A stretch of DNA of 64,000 nucleotides from Planctomycetota bacterium (GCA_029259715.1 JAJDEP010000017.1:62001-126000); one strand, 5' to 3'; positions 49,630 through 59,071 are shown, counted from the stretch's first letter. The notes: generated by a model from the letters alone, not told the origin. Made by a program: numbers and translations.

Positions 49630-52143
49630 CTAGTCATCGCGAAGGAATTCCTCGAAGTCCCTCCGGATGGCATCATCAAACGTGTAGGTGATGAAGATCA
49701 AGTACCCGCCGGCTCTTACCGTTGAACTGGGCTCGGGATTGATCACGAGGCCGTTCTTGCTCAGCTTTCGATCACTGGAGTACGCCATGAGTAGGATCGT
49801 GTTCTTCATCGAGCACGTATCCGAAACGGCCTTGGCGCGATTCAGATTGTATTCGCGCACTCGATCCTGGAACTGCCCGAACGTCTGAATGCTTAGACCC
49901 TCGGGCACTCTCATGGCGTAGATCTCGTTGGTGTCTTCCGTCGCCGTCATTAGGCGCCGATAGACGTTGCTGACATGGTCGACCTCCGTCGCCTGGCAGA
50001 TTACTCGCCACGCCCACTCCGTTGAACACGCATCGGTCACTCCGAACCGGTCATCGAGGAACAGATCGACGTTTAGCGGATTGGAGCACCAGACGATGAC
50101 CTTCGGTCCCTCGCCCTTCGACTCGGTCTCCAAGTGACTATTGTCGCCCACCGCACGTTGAATATTCAGCAGGGTGATGGCCGTCGGACTGTCGGGGTCA
50201 TCGAGTGCCTCATCAGGGAACACGACTACGATTCTCGCATCCTTCACCCGCGCTCGCTGAAGGCCCCGGTAATCACAAGGAGACTCCTTCAGTCCGTAGA
50301 CTGGCACGAGAGCTGGCTCTCTCGAGCGAACGCTACCTGTCTCGTCCCGCAGGGCGACACCGAAGAGAATGTGCTCGCCGACAATGTCATTGCGCTCCTC
50401 GCCGATTCGAGGAAGTGAGATAGACTCAGGCGCATCGCTCAGGATCAGGACGCTTTCCTCATGTCTGTGCTCGAGCCTGGCCTGCTCCCGGAGCTGACAG
50501 ATTACATCCTCTGCATGCTCATGCCAGTTGCAGACAACGATGTGTTGCGATAATTGCATTTCCCTGCTTTCCCCAAGATGGTCGCGTAAGTAGCGCACGA
50601 ATGGCGGGACGGCCACCTGCACCACACCGAGAAAGGCGCCCGCTCCGATCACGAATGGAATGCTCATCCACAGGACTTGCGCAGCCCTGTACTCAGGAAA
50701 GAGCTGCTCTCCCGAGAACGCACTCGCCACGTAGTGCATCAAGCGCGGAAGTAGCTCGAAGTACGATTGAACAATGAACGGCGTCGCCCGGTCAGTCCCA
50801 TAAGACATGTAGTGTCGGTACTCGAGCCACGTGACGCCTGCCAACACGACGTGAAACCACAGCAGGCAGGCGCACAGCGCCATTGGGATCGTCAGCGACC
50901 GCGGCAGTTCGAAGAAGCGCGCGTTCGGAAGCCTCCTCCGAATCCTAAGGCCGATCCATGTGCACGCGCCCGCCAGCAACGCACACATCAGCACCTCCCA
51001 GTGGATCAAGTGCCCGGGCAGACTCACCACCGAGCGGTGCTGCGGGAGGATCGTATTGTCGTACCGCTCGACCGAGTACTTCGTAATGGCACGCGACAGC
51101 TTAGTCACGAACTCGCCCGTCACGACCTCTGCCGCCTCCCCCTTCGCCTTCTTGCTAATACCGTTGAGAAAGAGCTCTGCAGAGGCGGTGGAAGCGACCG
51201 AATCGCACCGATCGAAGAACCCTCTGACCGCCCTTGCCACGTCGGCCGGCAGCCGCCGGCTGCTGACGAGGATTGCCGGAATCTCGACGGCCGGTAGCTC
51301 AGCTTCACCACTCGATGGCAGCCGGTATCGATATGAACTCGATCGGTAGATCTCCGAAAACACGTTCTCTATGTGTCGCAGCTGAGCGTTCGTGGGAGAC
51401 ACGAGGACTGCGTGCCCAGTCTCAAGTTGTGCCTCCACGTCTCTGGTCGGCGCTCCCGACACCAGCGTCCCTCCCCACGCGTCAACAGCTGAGCCCTGCT
51501 TCTCGGGCCCGCTCAGGAACGATTGTCGCGCTACACGGTCAGGATTCTCGCCCAGGACGTTTGATGGACGCTCTCCGAGTATCGGCAGCAAGTTAATTGA
51601 AGCGATGAGCGTTCCGCTTCCGAGTGGCCCTATGTACAGGCGCTCCCAGTCTTGCGCATGCGCTCCATACGCGTCGGGCACCAGCGCTTGGTTCTGACTT
51701 GCAGACACGATGTGCAAGTACTCGGGGAGAGCTCGCGCCAGCGACACCACGCGCGCACGATGAACGTGAGGCGTGCTGTACATGGGATGCCCACCACTCT
51801 GGAAGTAGTACGCGACATCTCCCTGCGTCAAGCCGATGTAGAACGTCTCGTCATCAGTCGAGAGCGAGGCGATGGCGTCGATGATGTCCATCGCGCCAAG
51901 CAGTCCGTCGCCCTCTCGAGGCTGTGCCGTCGCACTGACGGCCCATTCCTCTCCCAACTCACCCCGTAGGTGCTCGGCCAGGAGAATGCTGAATCCCTTG
52001 TAGAATTCGCCCGTTGCATGGAGGCACACTACTCGGCGTTGCAGCAGCGCTTCCTGCCCACTGGCGGACTGCATGGCTACCCCACAGATCGCAATGCAGA
52101 TCAACGCAGCGGTGTGGAGCATTCCGAATGCGTGGCTACGCAC
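49630..52143 (-). CDS. TAXI-type binding domain fused to ion-channel-like TM region and RCK/CASTOR-like cytoplasmic domain
   Basis: An 837-residue protein; the GTG at 52143 has GGAGG seven bases upstream and yields a signal peptide (LHTAALICIAICGVAMQSAS). Residues ~31-370 resemble TAXI-family TRAP binding proteins (FSILLAEHLRGELGEEWAV, TFYIGLTQGDVAYYFQSGG, GPLGSGTLIASINLLPILGE). TM helices lie at ~382-402, ~414-440 and ~489-518, with a short putative pore segment between the last two and no K+-filter GYG. The C-terminus starts with an NAD-binding-like strand (QHIVVCNWHEHAEDVICQL) and continues as in RCK/CASTOR-POLLUX channels (ARIVVVFPDEALDDPDSPTA; VIVWCSNPLNVDLFLDDRFG). Inference: a channel gated by an external small ligand. 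Confidence 0.75.
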   Translation of the reverse strand: MRSHAFGMLHTAALICIAICGVAMQSASGQEALLQRRVVCLHATGEFYKGFSILLAEHLRGELGEEWAVSATAQPREGDGLLGAMDIIDAIASLSTDDETFYIGLTQGDVAYYFQSGGHPMYSTPHVHRARVVSLARALPEYLHIVSASQNQALVPDAYGAHAQDWERLYIGPLGSGTLIASINLLPILGERPSNVLGENPDRVARQSFLSGPEKQGSAVDAWGGTLVSGAPTRDVEAQLETGHAVLVSPTNAQLRHIENVFSEIYRSSSYRYRLPSSGEAELPAVEIPAILVSSRRLPADVARAVRGFFDRCDSVASTASAELFLNGISKKAKGEAAEVVTGEFVTKLSRAITKYSVERYDNTILPQHRSVVSLPGHLIHWEVLMCALLAGACTWIGLRIRRRLPNARFFELPRSLTIPMALCACLLWFHVVLAGVTWLEYRHYMSYGTDRATPFIVQSYFELLPRLMHYVASAFSGEQLFPEYRAAQVLWMSIPFVIGAGAFLGVVQVAVPPFVRYLRDHLGESREMQLSQHIVVCNWHEHAEDVICQLREQARLEHRHEESVLILSDAPESISLPRIGEERNDIVGEHILFGVALRDETGSVRSREPALVPVYGLKESPCDYRGLQRARVKDARIVVVFPDEALDDPDSPTAITLLNIQRAVGDNSHLETESKGEGPKVIVWCSNPLNVDLFLDDRFGVTDACSTEWAWRVICQATEVDHVSNVYRRLMTATEDTNEIYAMRVPEGLSIQTFGQFQDRVREYNLNRAKAVSDTCSMKNTILLMAYSSDRKLSKNGLVINPEPSSTVRAGGYLIFITYTFDDAIRRDFEEFLRDD

Positions 52144-52552
52144 GACGCCGCCTCCGACTTGCTCGCACCCAGGTCTTACTGAGGATCGATTGGATCCCAC
52201 CCCCCCACTGCGTCCCCCATGACCTGCCGGCCCGATAGCAGTACACCATCGGGCACTGGATCGGTCTTCTCCCCGCGGCGCGGCAAGCGGATTCGCTGCG
52301 CCTTTCCTCGGGTCACTCGATGAGATTACCGTGCCAAGGCGAAGTGCGCTGTCGGCCCACTAGCTACACGCAAAAGCTACCTGAATACCGAGATCGAATT
52401 CACCGGTGGCCACACCGGGTTGTGGTCGTTCGCGCGAAACGAGCTTGCATTGCACATTTCGTGCGTTCGGTCCCTCCGCACCGCGCCGCTCCGAAGGAGG
52501 GCGCCACACGGCGCGATTCCGCCAGCCCGCCCGCACCATCGGAGGAAACCAC
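52144..52552. other. Divergent intergenic region of the island (409 bases)
   Basis: It separates the channel gene (minus) from the next gene (plus). Two inverted repeats are present: GCCCGAT at 52230-52236 with ATCGGGC at 52248-52254, and CCGGTG at 52403-52408 with CACCGG at 52413-52418. A regulator site is plausible. No coding sequence is supported. Confidence 0.45.
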
Positions 52553-53161
52553 ATGCAGATCGAGCAGTCTGTCATGTCCGACCCCGCCTGGGGCGCGATC
52601 GTCCGATTCGACCTTGTCGACATCGCGGAGGGCGATGTCGTTGAGTACCGCTATCGAAATACGAGCGATGACCCGATGTTGGTCGTGATCACCGGATCCG
52701 AGGAGGGAATGTCCGAAGTCCTGATCGACGGCGATTCGGTGCCCGCCGATCAAGTCGTCGAGGGTTGGCTGCTGACACCGGAGCAGCACGGCGAGGAGGT
52801 CAGCGTAAAGGTGCGAATCGGCCGCGCGGCCGCGAGCACGGAAGTGCAGATCGGCGTACTGCGCAAGCTGAAGAGGGCATTCGGCAGGGGCATTCAGTCC
52901 CTGCTCGGCCGCTTCCGGGACCGCTGCCGCCGATGCAAGGACATACTCTGGATCCTGCTCACGCTAGGCACGAGCGGCGTCGATCTTGCGCTTGATGCGG
53001 GCGAGATCGTCTTCGACGAACTGGCCGAGCGCATCCGCCGATACCTCGAGGACACGATTCTGGACGAGATTGCTCGGGAGCTCTCGGCGATCAGCCGGGC
53101 CCTCCGCTGGAAGGGCAACGTCGCCCAGTACCTCTGCGAGAAGCTCGGTTATTGCCCGTGA
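52553..53161 (+). CDS. Island protein of unknown function
   Basis: A 202-residue protein with an excellent ribosome site (GGAGG at 52541-52545). The N-terminal ~90 residues look like a small beta domain (VEYRYRNTSDDPMLVVITGS, EEVSVKVRIGRAAASTEVQI). The middle is basic (RKLKRAFGRGIQSLLGRFRD) with a Cys pair in RCRRCKD, followed by a possible membrane or amphipathic helix (ILWILLTLGTSGVDLAL) and a helical C-terminus. Not recognised. A beta domain plus a hydrophobic helix could be membrane-active, but that is speculation. It is divergent from the channel gene. Confidence 0.7.
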   Translation: MQIEQSVMSDPAWGAIVRFDLVDIAEGDVVEYRYRNTSDDPMLVVITGSEEGMSEVLIDGDSVPADQVVEGWLLTPEQHGEEVSVKVRIGRAAASTEVQIGVLRKLKRAFGRGIQSLLGRFRDRCRRCKDILWILLTLGTSGVDLALDAGEIVFDELAERIRRYLEDTILDEIARELSAISRALRWKGNVAQYLCEKLGYCP

Positions 53162-53177
53162 GCCCCTTGGTGCAATC

Positions 53178-53309
53178 ATGGCGGACAGCTTGATTCGTCC
53201 AACCGATGGGAAGTTCGTCAGCACGCGCCACGATCCAGCCCGCGCGAGCCTTCGAGTCGGACCAGAGGATAACGAGGGTGTGATCGGCCCTGCACCGGCA
53301 CCCGCCTAG
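53178..53309 (+). CDS. Possible 43-residue protein
   Basis: ATG 53178 to TAG 53309 encodes MADSLIRPTDGKFVSTRHDP and a Pro/Ala-ending tail. It begins 16 bases after the preceding gene in the same direction and overlaps the convergent gene by four bases. The ribosome site is weak. It may be the small last gene of a two-gene unit. Confidence 0.4.
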   Translation: MADSLIRPTDGKFVSTRHDPARASLRVGPEDNEGVIGPAPAPA

Positions 53310-54523
53310 TGAATCCGGCTGCCGTGCCTTGTTCTGCCAGCCAAAAGGATCTCGTCGAGATCTTCCGGGAACAGCACATCACGCTTGCCTTCCGAGTCCC
53401 TGAAATTCATGCCGAGCGCATAGCCGAATCCGTAACTGTTGTAGAGCGCGATGGCCTTCTGCCGTTGCGTTGCCTTCTTACAACGCGGAATGGCGTAGTA
53501 GAGCATCATCTTGGCCGCATTACGTCCGGCTGCAGCCGGGCCCATCTCCTGCCAGTCCGCCGGGACGGACTGCGAGTACACATGTTCACCGACCTTGCCC
53601 ATGTACCAGTGGGTCATCTCGAAGGCCGCTTCTGCCAGTGCCTCTTGTGACCATCGCAGGCACACACGCCATTCGTCATCGGCCACACGAGTGACTTCAT
53701 CTGCCACTCGCCGCGGTTCACGTGCCTCCACGTCCAGCTGTCGGCCACGTTCCGAACTCTCGAATCGAAATCGCCGCGACAACTTCCACTCGCCGGGGAC
53801 CACGGCGATGCGCACAGTCCGCCGCGCTGCGCCCAGCCCCACTTGCGTATTCGAAGGTCTTACATCGACCTCCCCAATCCGCATGCCGTGGGTCGCTCGG
53901 CGCAAGTGCCGGTCCATCTGTGGCCGGAGACGTGCCTGGGTTCGGTAGTACGACTTGACCTCGGTCACGCCGACCACAGTGACGCTCACCCCCCTTTGCC
54001 CGCATTCCTCCTCCATGAGGATGTGCTGGTCTGCACCCTTCTTCACGCCGCGGCCTTGACCGCCGTGAAGGCTCACCGAATCGCCGAGGTACAGCCGCGC
54101 ACTCTCAGGGATTGCCCCATTCCTCTGCAGTTGCCCCACCAGTTCGACGCACGGGCGTAACGCCAGGAGTTCCGCCAACTCGCCCTTGAAGCAATTGACC
54201 ATGTGCGAGAACGCGAACGTGATTGCCGCAGCCACATCCTCGTCGGCGAGTCGCTGACCACACAGTTCGTTCGGGATCTCGTCCTCGTGCTCGTATGGGC
54301 CCTTGCGCAGGAACTCCTGAAAGAGCCTGCCGCGAGGGTGCGACTCGACGTCTCGGATGGATGCATCGAGCGCGCGCCGGTATACGACAGAGGCATCGCC
54401 GTCGCCTTCGAAGACCGCGCCGGCCGCAATTGCCGTCTCGATGGACGCTTCGACATCTTCACCCAAAGCCTCGCCGAGCACATCGAATCCGGCGGTCTGG
54501 TTTGAGGCTCGAATGGCAGTCAC
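53306..54523 (-). CDS. Island protein, possible PD-(D/E)XK nuclease
   Basis: A 405-residue protein. The GTG at 54523 is chosen because GGAGGG lies seven bases upstream. The central region has ADQHILMEEECGQRGVSVTV followed by VVGVTEVKSYYRTQARL, a pattern (Asp, then strand and E-V-K) seen in PD-(D/E)XK restriction-endonuclease-like cores. This is a weak match by eye. The rest is unrecognised (helical N-terminus EFLRKGPYEHEDEIPNELCG; C-terminus RNAAKMMLYYAIPRCKKATQ). It converges on the small genes at 52553-53309 and lies between the channel module and the truncated TPR gene. It fits an island effector but has no recognised partner. Confidence 0.6.
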   Translation of the reverse strand: MTAIRASNQTAGFDVLGEALGEDVEASIETAIAAGAVFEGDGDASVVYRRALDASIRDVESHPRGRLFQEFLRKGPYEHEDEIPNELCGQRLADEDVAAAITFAFSHMVNCFKGELAELLALRPCVELVGQLQRNGAIPESARLYLGDSVSLHGGQGRGVKKGADQHILMEEECGQRGVSVTVVGVTEVKSYYRTQARLRPQMDRHLRRATHGMRIGEVDVRPSNTQVGLGAARRTVRIAVVPGEWKLSRRFRFESSERGRQLDVEAREPRRVADEVTRVADDEWRVCLRWSQEALAEAAFEMTHWYMGKVGEHVYSQSVPADWQEMGPAAAGRNAAKMMLYYAIPRCKKATQRQKAIALYNSYGFGYALGMNFRDSEGKRDVLFPEDLDEILLAGRTRHGSRIH

Positions 54524-54668
54524 TGGCACTCCCTCCGCTGTGCAGCCAGACCCGACAGCGCCATACATCGAAGTACGACCTCTGCGTAGATGCTGAGTCT
54601 AGTCCAAAGCCGTCAGGTCGGGCCTTTCGGCCTACTTCTCGCCGATCATATGCCGCCTCGCCAGAGGG

Positions 54669-55103
54669 GTCGGCGTCCGTCGCGATCAGGCCGAAGTCGA
54701 GGAAGCCGGCGTCCAGGGCCCGGCGCAGCTCAGCCTCCGCGGCGTCGGCGTCGCCCAGCAGCGCCGAGGCGCAGGCCATGTTGTCGAGGGCCGACGGCGC
54801 CACGCTGGGAATGGCCGCCGCGCGCTCGGCGTGGTCGTGGGCCGCCCGGTCGTCCCCCGCCATGTGATGCGCCTGGGCCAACTCGAACCAGGCCACCGCG
54901 TCGTCCGGGTGGCGCTCGGTGATGGCCGCGAAGGCCGCGACGGCGTCGGTGTGCGCGCCCCGGGCGAGCAGGCCACGCGCCTCGGCGCGGGCGGCGGCCA
55001 GGGCGGGCGGGTCCTCGGGAGCGGGCGACCACGCGAGGGTGGTCAGGAGGGTGAGCGTGGCGAGGAGGAGGACGGCGAAGGGGTGCGGACGGGTGCAGGG
55101 CAT
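54669..55103 (-). pseudogene. Truncated TPR protein gene
   Basis: The frame starts with a signal peptide (FAVLLLATLTLLTTLAWSPA) and TPR helices (ARGLLARGAHTDAVAAFAAI, FELAQAHHMAGDDRAAHDHA) of host-like GC-rich codon use. After ALDAGFLDFGLIATDAD the sequence turns into lower-GC island DNA; the frame runs on without similarity to 54459, overlapping the gene at 53306. Typical members continue with further TPR sequence, so the 3' part has been lost. It marks an insertion or deletion boundary near 54669. Confidence 0.6.
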
Positions 55104-55349
55104 GGGCGGGATCCTGGTCTCGACGGGTTGGATTCGAGACTAGGGGCCGCTGTGAGGGATGGGGGTGACTCCCCCTCGCCTGTCTAGGCAACCAAGTAGC
55201 CCATTGAGACAAGAGACCTGCGCTCACCCTGAAAGGCAGCGTTACTGACCTTGACACCCATATCGCCCAGTCACTCACAACTTCCTGCGTCACGCACTGC
55301 ATCGCGAGCACTCTTGTTCAGGGCACTCAGTACCAATGCCCCGTAACCT

Positions 55350-57728
55350 CTATCGCGCCCGCTGCCGCTCCCGCGCCCTCAGCTTGGTCCGGACTCTCTC
55401 GCGCACCAGCTGATAGATATCGATGTCAGCGCTGTGCTCCACCGTGACCACCACGGCATACCCCTGCGGACCCTCTTCAACTGGTGCCCACTTGCGCTCG
55501 CAACGAACCACCAAGAAATAAGTATCGCCATAGTCCCTGCGTGGTTTCTGTCTCATCTCAAACCACGCACTTTGCAGCGTTCCACCCTCGCGCTTTGATG
55601 ACGATGGGTGCATCTCGCACTTCCATGGACTGCGAAGCAATGAATCAACCTGATCTTCACCCTGCGTTCGGCTCCGAAATGCTTCTGCGACTTCGTTGGC
55701 CGACTTTCCCCTAATCAGCCTGAATGACATCTTCACACCGGCGTAATCGATCCTCGTGTGCCGCACCGGCGGATCAAACGCAAGCGACACGCCAATTCGA
55801 CGTTTGCCCTTCTGCTCGAGCAATTCGACAGGTATCGGAACCTCAAACACGTGGAACTGGTCATGCTCTAATTTCTCGTCTGCGAACATGACAGCACGCT
55901 GCTTGCCTGATTCGATGGCCCGCTCTAGAGAAGGCTGGCCGTATCCACACAGCTGCGTGGGCGCATCCCCAACGAGGTCGCGCAACAAGAGCTCTGCAGC
56001 CCCTGGCATTCGCGCAGATGCTGCCAAGAATGCCCTCAACAAGTTTGCTGATGCGCCTGGGAACTCGCCCAACAGCTTGGCGGCCATATGAGCCACGCGT
56101 GGTGCCGCAAAGGAGGTCCCGCAGTCAGACCGGAATAAGCGCTCGATGTACTCGCGTCGCATCGACACAACGGACAGTTCTGCGAGATTGCGTGCGACGC
56201 CTAGGACAGAATCGAAGGCCATGTTCCCCCCGACTTCAACGAGCTCTGGCTTGATGGATTTGGCCAAGCCAGGACCACTTCGCGTAAACGGGGACGGCTC
56301 TCCCTGAGCAGCAATAGGCTGAATGTGAACTCCTTGCCCGGGAGGCACTGCATCTCGATGTGCGAGGGCGCCAACTGTCACGACAACAATGCCCGTTGCC
56401 GGTTCAATTATCCTGGCTGCGTCATCCAGGAGATATGCGGGATAGCCGGTGAGTGCAGCAGCGGGATCCTCACCATCGACGGCTAGGTGCTTGTAGTTTC
56501 CCGCAGAAACGACGATTACCACATTCAACTCGCGAGACAGCGAGTCCAAGATCGAAGCCCACGGACTCACTTTTCCGCCCGAATAGGGAGTCCTCGGATC
56601 CCCGAGTGAGATGCAAAATACTCTGCACGCATAGCTTTCGTGGAAGTACTCGATCGCCTCTCGCATCTGCGTCGTTATTAGGCGCTCTTCATCGAATAGA
56701 TTTTCTGCGTTTGTTACGCGCGCGCTGAACAACTGAATCAAGGGCACGAAAGACCTGGTCTCAATGCACCGCTCAACGTCCCCGTAGAGCGCCAAACCAG
56801 ACACCATGGTTCCGTGTCCATTTTCATCAGATGCGTCGCCCAGCGAACGCGGCATTGCCGCCGCCTCACCAAGAGCAGGAGCAATCAGCGGATGCGCCGA
56901 CGTCACGCCACTGTCAACGACAACAACTCCCGGTGCCCCGGGCGGCGGTGGCTCGATATCCCCAAAATCATCGAGAGGAACATCGAGCAACTGACTGACT
57001 TCTAGGGATGTCGCCGGCGGGATGTCAATGGACGCAATCTCAGTGAAACCAAGCAGATCACGCACCAAGACTCCGGGGCACTTCACTCTCATGAGCAATA
57101 GCCCACTGAAGCGACATTGATCAGTTACCTTCCCGCTTGCGCCCGAGATAAACTCGGCAATTGCTTCCATGCGGGCTCGGTTGAGCTGCGCAGTGCCGAT
57201 ATCCCACAGCTCGACATCAAGTAGGTACTCCTTCGCGTCCTCTATTTTATCGGGCGAGTCAATCCCCACGCCCTTGAGCAAGCGGCCGATTCGGTCAGTA
57301 GGCTGGACTTCACCAACGCTGTTAATTGCCGAAAACATCTGCTGATAGCTCGCCGCTTTCTGGCCAGGGGGCGCGCCCTGTGCATAGGCGGCCAACCGCC
57401 GTTTGAACTCCAGCAATTCCTGGTCACTTGAGAACAGCACTAACGTCTTGTTCTCGTCATTGCTCAGGAGCGAAAGCCCGGAGCGTCGCCACTCCGCCTC
57501 GTCTACACTGGAATCACGGTCAAGCTGAACACGGAGAATCAGGCTCGGATCGATACCTCTTGGCGGGTCACGACTCTTGACGCTCTCAATGACGCTATCG
57601 ACTTCACGCTCAAGCCCCGCCCCATGACTTGGAATCACTCGGTCCGGCGACTGGCCAAACCCCCTGACCTTCTTCCGCGGTAACTCATGCTGAAGCCGCG
57701 GCAGCACTAGGTGAGGCCGATCCACCAT
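55350..57728 (-). CDS. Subtilisin-like (S8) serine protease paired with AAA+ ATPase
   Basis: A 792-residue protein with an intact catalytic triad: D272 (VVVVDSGVTS), H305 (ENGHGTMVSG) and S539 (DCGTSFAAPRVAHMA). The N-terminal ~240 residues (VDRPHLVLPRLQ onward) have no secretion signal, so it is probably cytoplasmic. About 230 residues follow the protease domain. Lower GC than the flanking operons. It is encoded 24 bases after an AAA+ ATPase gene with a GGGGGTAAGGG ribosome site. Such ATPase-subtilase pairs recur in defence islands and are reported as anti-phage modules (I recall IteA/IteS as names, unverified). Likely role: ATPase-gated proteolysis on infection. Confidence 0.9.
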   Translation of the reverse strand: MVDRPHLVLPRLQHELPRKKVRGFGQSPDRVIPSHGAGLEREVDSVIESVKSRDPPRGIDPSLILRVQLDRDSSVDEAEWRRSGLSLLSNDENKTLVLFSSDQELLEFKRRLAAYAQGAPPGQKAASYQQMFSAINSVGEVQPTDRIGRLLKGVGIDSPDKIEDAKEYLLDVELWDIGTAQLNRARMEAIAEFISGASGKVTDQCRFSGLLLMRVKCPGVLVRDLLGFTEIASIDIPPATSLEVSQLLDVPLDDFGDIEPPPPGAPGVVVVDSGVTSAHPLIAPALGEAAAMPRSLGDASDENGHGTMVSGLALYGDVERCIETRSFVPLIQLFSARVTNAENLFDEERLITTQMREAIEYFHESYACRVFCISLGDPRTPYSGGKVSPWASILDSLSRELNVVIVVSAGNYKHLAVDGEDPAAALTGYPAYLLDDAARIIEPATGIVVVTVGALAHRDAVPPGQGVHIQPIAAQGEPSPFTRSGPGLAKSIKPELVEVGGNMAFDSVLGVARNLAELSVVSMRREYIERLFRSDCGTSFAAPRVAHMAAKLLGEFPGASANLLRAFLAASARMPGAAELLLRDLVGDAPTQLCGYGQPSLERAIESGKQRAVMFADEKLEHDQFHVFEVPIPVELLEQKGKRRIGVSLAFDPPVRHTRIDYAGVKMSFRLIRGKSANEVAEAFRSRTQGEDQVDSLLRSPWKCEMHPSSSKREGGTLQSAWFEMRQKPRRDYGDTYFLVVRCERKWAPVEEGPQGYAVVVTVEHSADIDIYQLVRERVRTKLRARERQRAR

Positions 57729-57752
57729 CCCTTACCCCCAGATTGACTCGCA

Positions 57753-58751
57753 CTACCGAGGCCTGCCATCTCCCTCTGACATGGCTAAGCGCGTCCGTTG
57801 CTTTGCAACCGCATCAGCGAAGAGCGCAGAATCAACAATATCTCGCTCATCCAGAATCGCAGCTTTCACCGCAGACAAACACACTTGCTCTACGTCTGCG
57901 TGGGTCATTCCGCGCATCTTCGATGCAGCTTCCTTAATGTCGAGGCTCTGGGGGAAGTTCCTCAACTTCTGCCTAATTAGAGTACGTATGTCGTGTATCG
58001 TTGGGCGTGGAAACATCATTACTTCATCGAACCGACGCCACAACGCAGGGTCCAGGAGTTGCTCATGATTTGTTGCAGCCACCAAGATGCTCGGCGACAC
58101 GAAGCTATCGAGCAACTGAAGGAAGCTATTGATGACTCGCTTAAGTTCGCCATGCTCTGAAGCATCGTCGCGAGCCTTTCCGATTGCATCGAATTCATCG
58201 AACAAGACGACCCATCGACCACTGCTCGCATAGTCGAATACTTTTCGCAGATTTGCAGCGGTCTCCCCGAGATATGACGACACTACTGCGTCAAATCGGG
58301 TGTATAGAAGCGGCAAGCCAAGCTCCGATGCGATCACTTCGGCACAGAGAGTCTTGCCACAGCCCGGGGGGCCGCAAAAGAGAAGTTTTGTCGCGGGCTG
58401 CAAGCCATGGGCACGAAGCAACTCGGACTGTCGGTACTCACGCAAGACACGACCGATCACCTCAGACCCACTCTGAGTGAGGACTATCTCCGCGAGTGTC
58501 CTTTGCGGGTCTCGCACGTCCACAAGAAGCGTTTGCCGCTCCTCATCACGAGGCACGGACGTGCCACTGAGGCGCTTAGCAGAAGCAGGGCGAGCACCGT
58601 TCTCAAGAATGCGCTTCAGGTCCTCAGCCAACCTGTGATTGTTCTTTCTCTCTTCCTCAGCAATCACGCGGAGCGCAACAGAGCGAAATTCCTCGTCATT
58701 CCCTCGACGATGACTCTGGAAGAGCTTTCGAAGTAGTTCGCCACGTGCCAT
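57753..58751 (-). CDS. AAA+ ATPase (SpoVK/Vps4-like) of the protease pair
   Basis: A 332-residue protein. Walker A GPPGCGKT (K133), Walker B VVLFDEFD (E186), sensor 1 ILVAATNH and the arginine-finger region LWRRFDEVM are intact. A helical N-domain (MARGELLRKLFQSHRRGNDE) precedes the ATPase. The ATG at 58751 has GGAGGAG slightly far upstream; an earlier ATG at 58829 is possible but adds a Cys-rich stretch with no support. It lacks a protease domain of its own and would work with the adjacent S8 protease. Confidence 0.9.
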   Translation of the reverse strand: MARGELLRKLFQSHRRGNDEEFRSVALRVIAEEERKNNHRLAEDLKRILENGARPASAKRLSGTSVPRDEERQTLLVDVRDPQRTLAEIVLTQSGSEVIGRVLREYRQSELLRAHGLQPATKLLFCGPPGCGKTLCAEVIASELGLPLLYTRFDAVVSSYLGETAANLRKVFDYASSGRWVVLFDEFDAIGKARDDASEHGELKRVINSFLQLLDSFVSPSILVAATNHEQLLDPALWRRFDEVMMFPRPTIHDIRTLIRQKLRNFPQSLDIKEAASKMRGMTHADVEQVCLSAVKAAILDERDIVDSALFADAVAKQRTRLAMSEGDGRPR

Positions 58752-58940
58752 GCCTGCGGACTCCTCCTCTCTCCGATCTAGGGACCCGCACTCGGCACAT
58801 GCCGCAAGCACGCAATCCATGCCTACCAAGGACTGCCCGACGAACTAAGCGCGCATCATGGGATGCCAGCATCTTACAGGTTAGCGCCTCATTGCAAAGG
58901 TGGGTGCGTCTGAGCGACCAGCGGTGATCATCACCCAACA

Positions 58941-59071
58941 TCACGCAGAGCGTTGCGAGAAGCTTACTGCCTTCAATTTCCCGTGCTCAATGTTTGCCCA
59001 CACGCTGAACTCGTCCAAGACGAGGTTAAGGAACGCATGAGCCGAACGCATTCGCTGACGGGTGTCCAGGA
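58941..59071 (-). pseudogene. Unidentified coding remnant at the right island edge
   Basis: A short minus-strand frame (RMRSAHAFLNLVLDEFSVWA, then NIEHGKLKAVSFSQRSA) ends in TGA directly between the AAA+ gene and the OppF stop codon. There is no start codon. It may be the C-terminal scrap of a mobile-element protein, but no family could be named. The remaining ~190 bases up to the ATPase gene hold no supported gene. Confidence 0.35.

Noticed and set aside
48766..59071. Attachment sites, integrase or tRNA at the island borders
   Set aside because: Both junctions were read for direct repeats, tRNA-like sequence and recombinase motifs; none could be supported.
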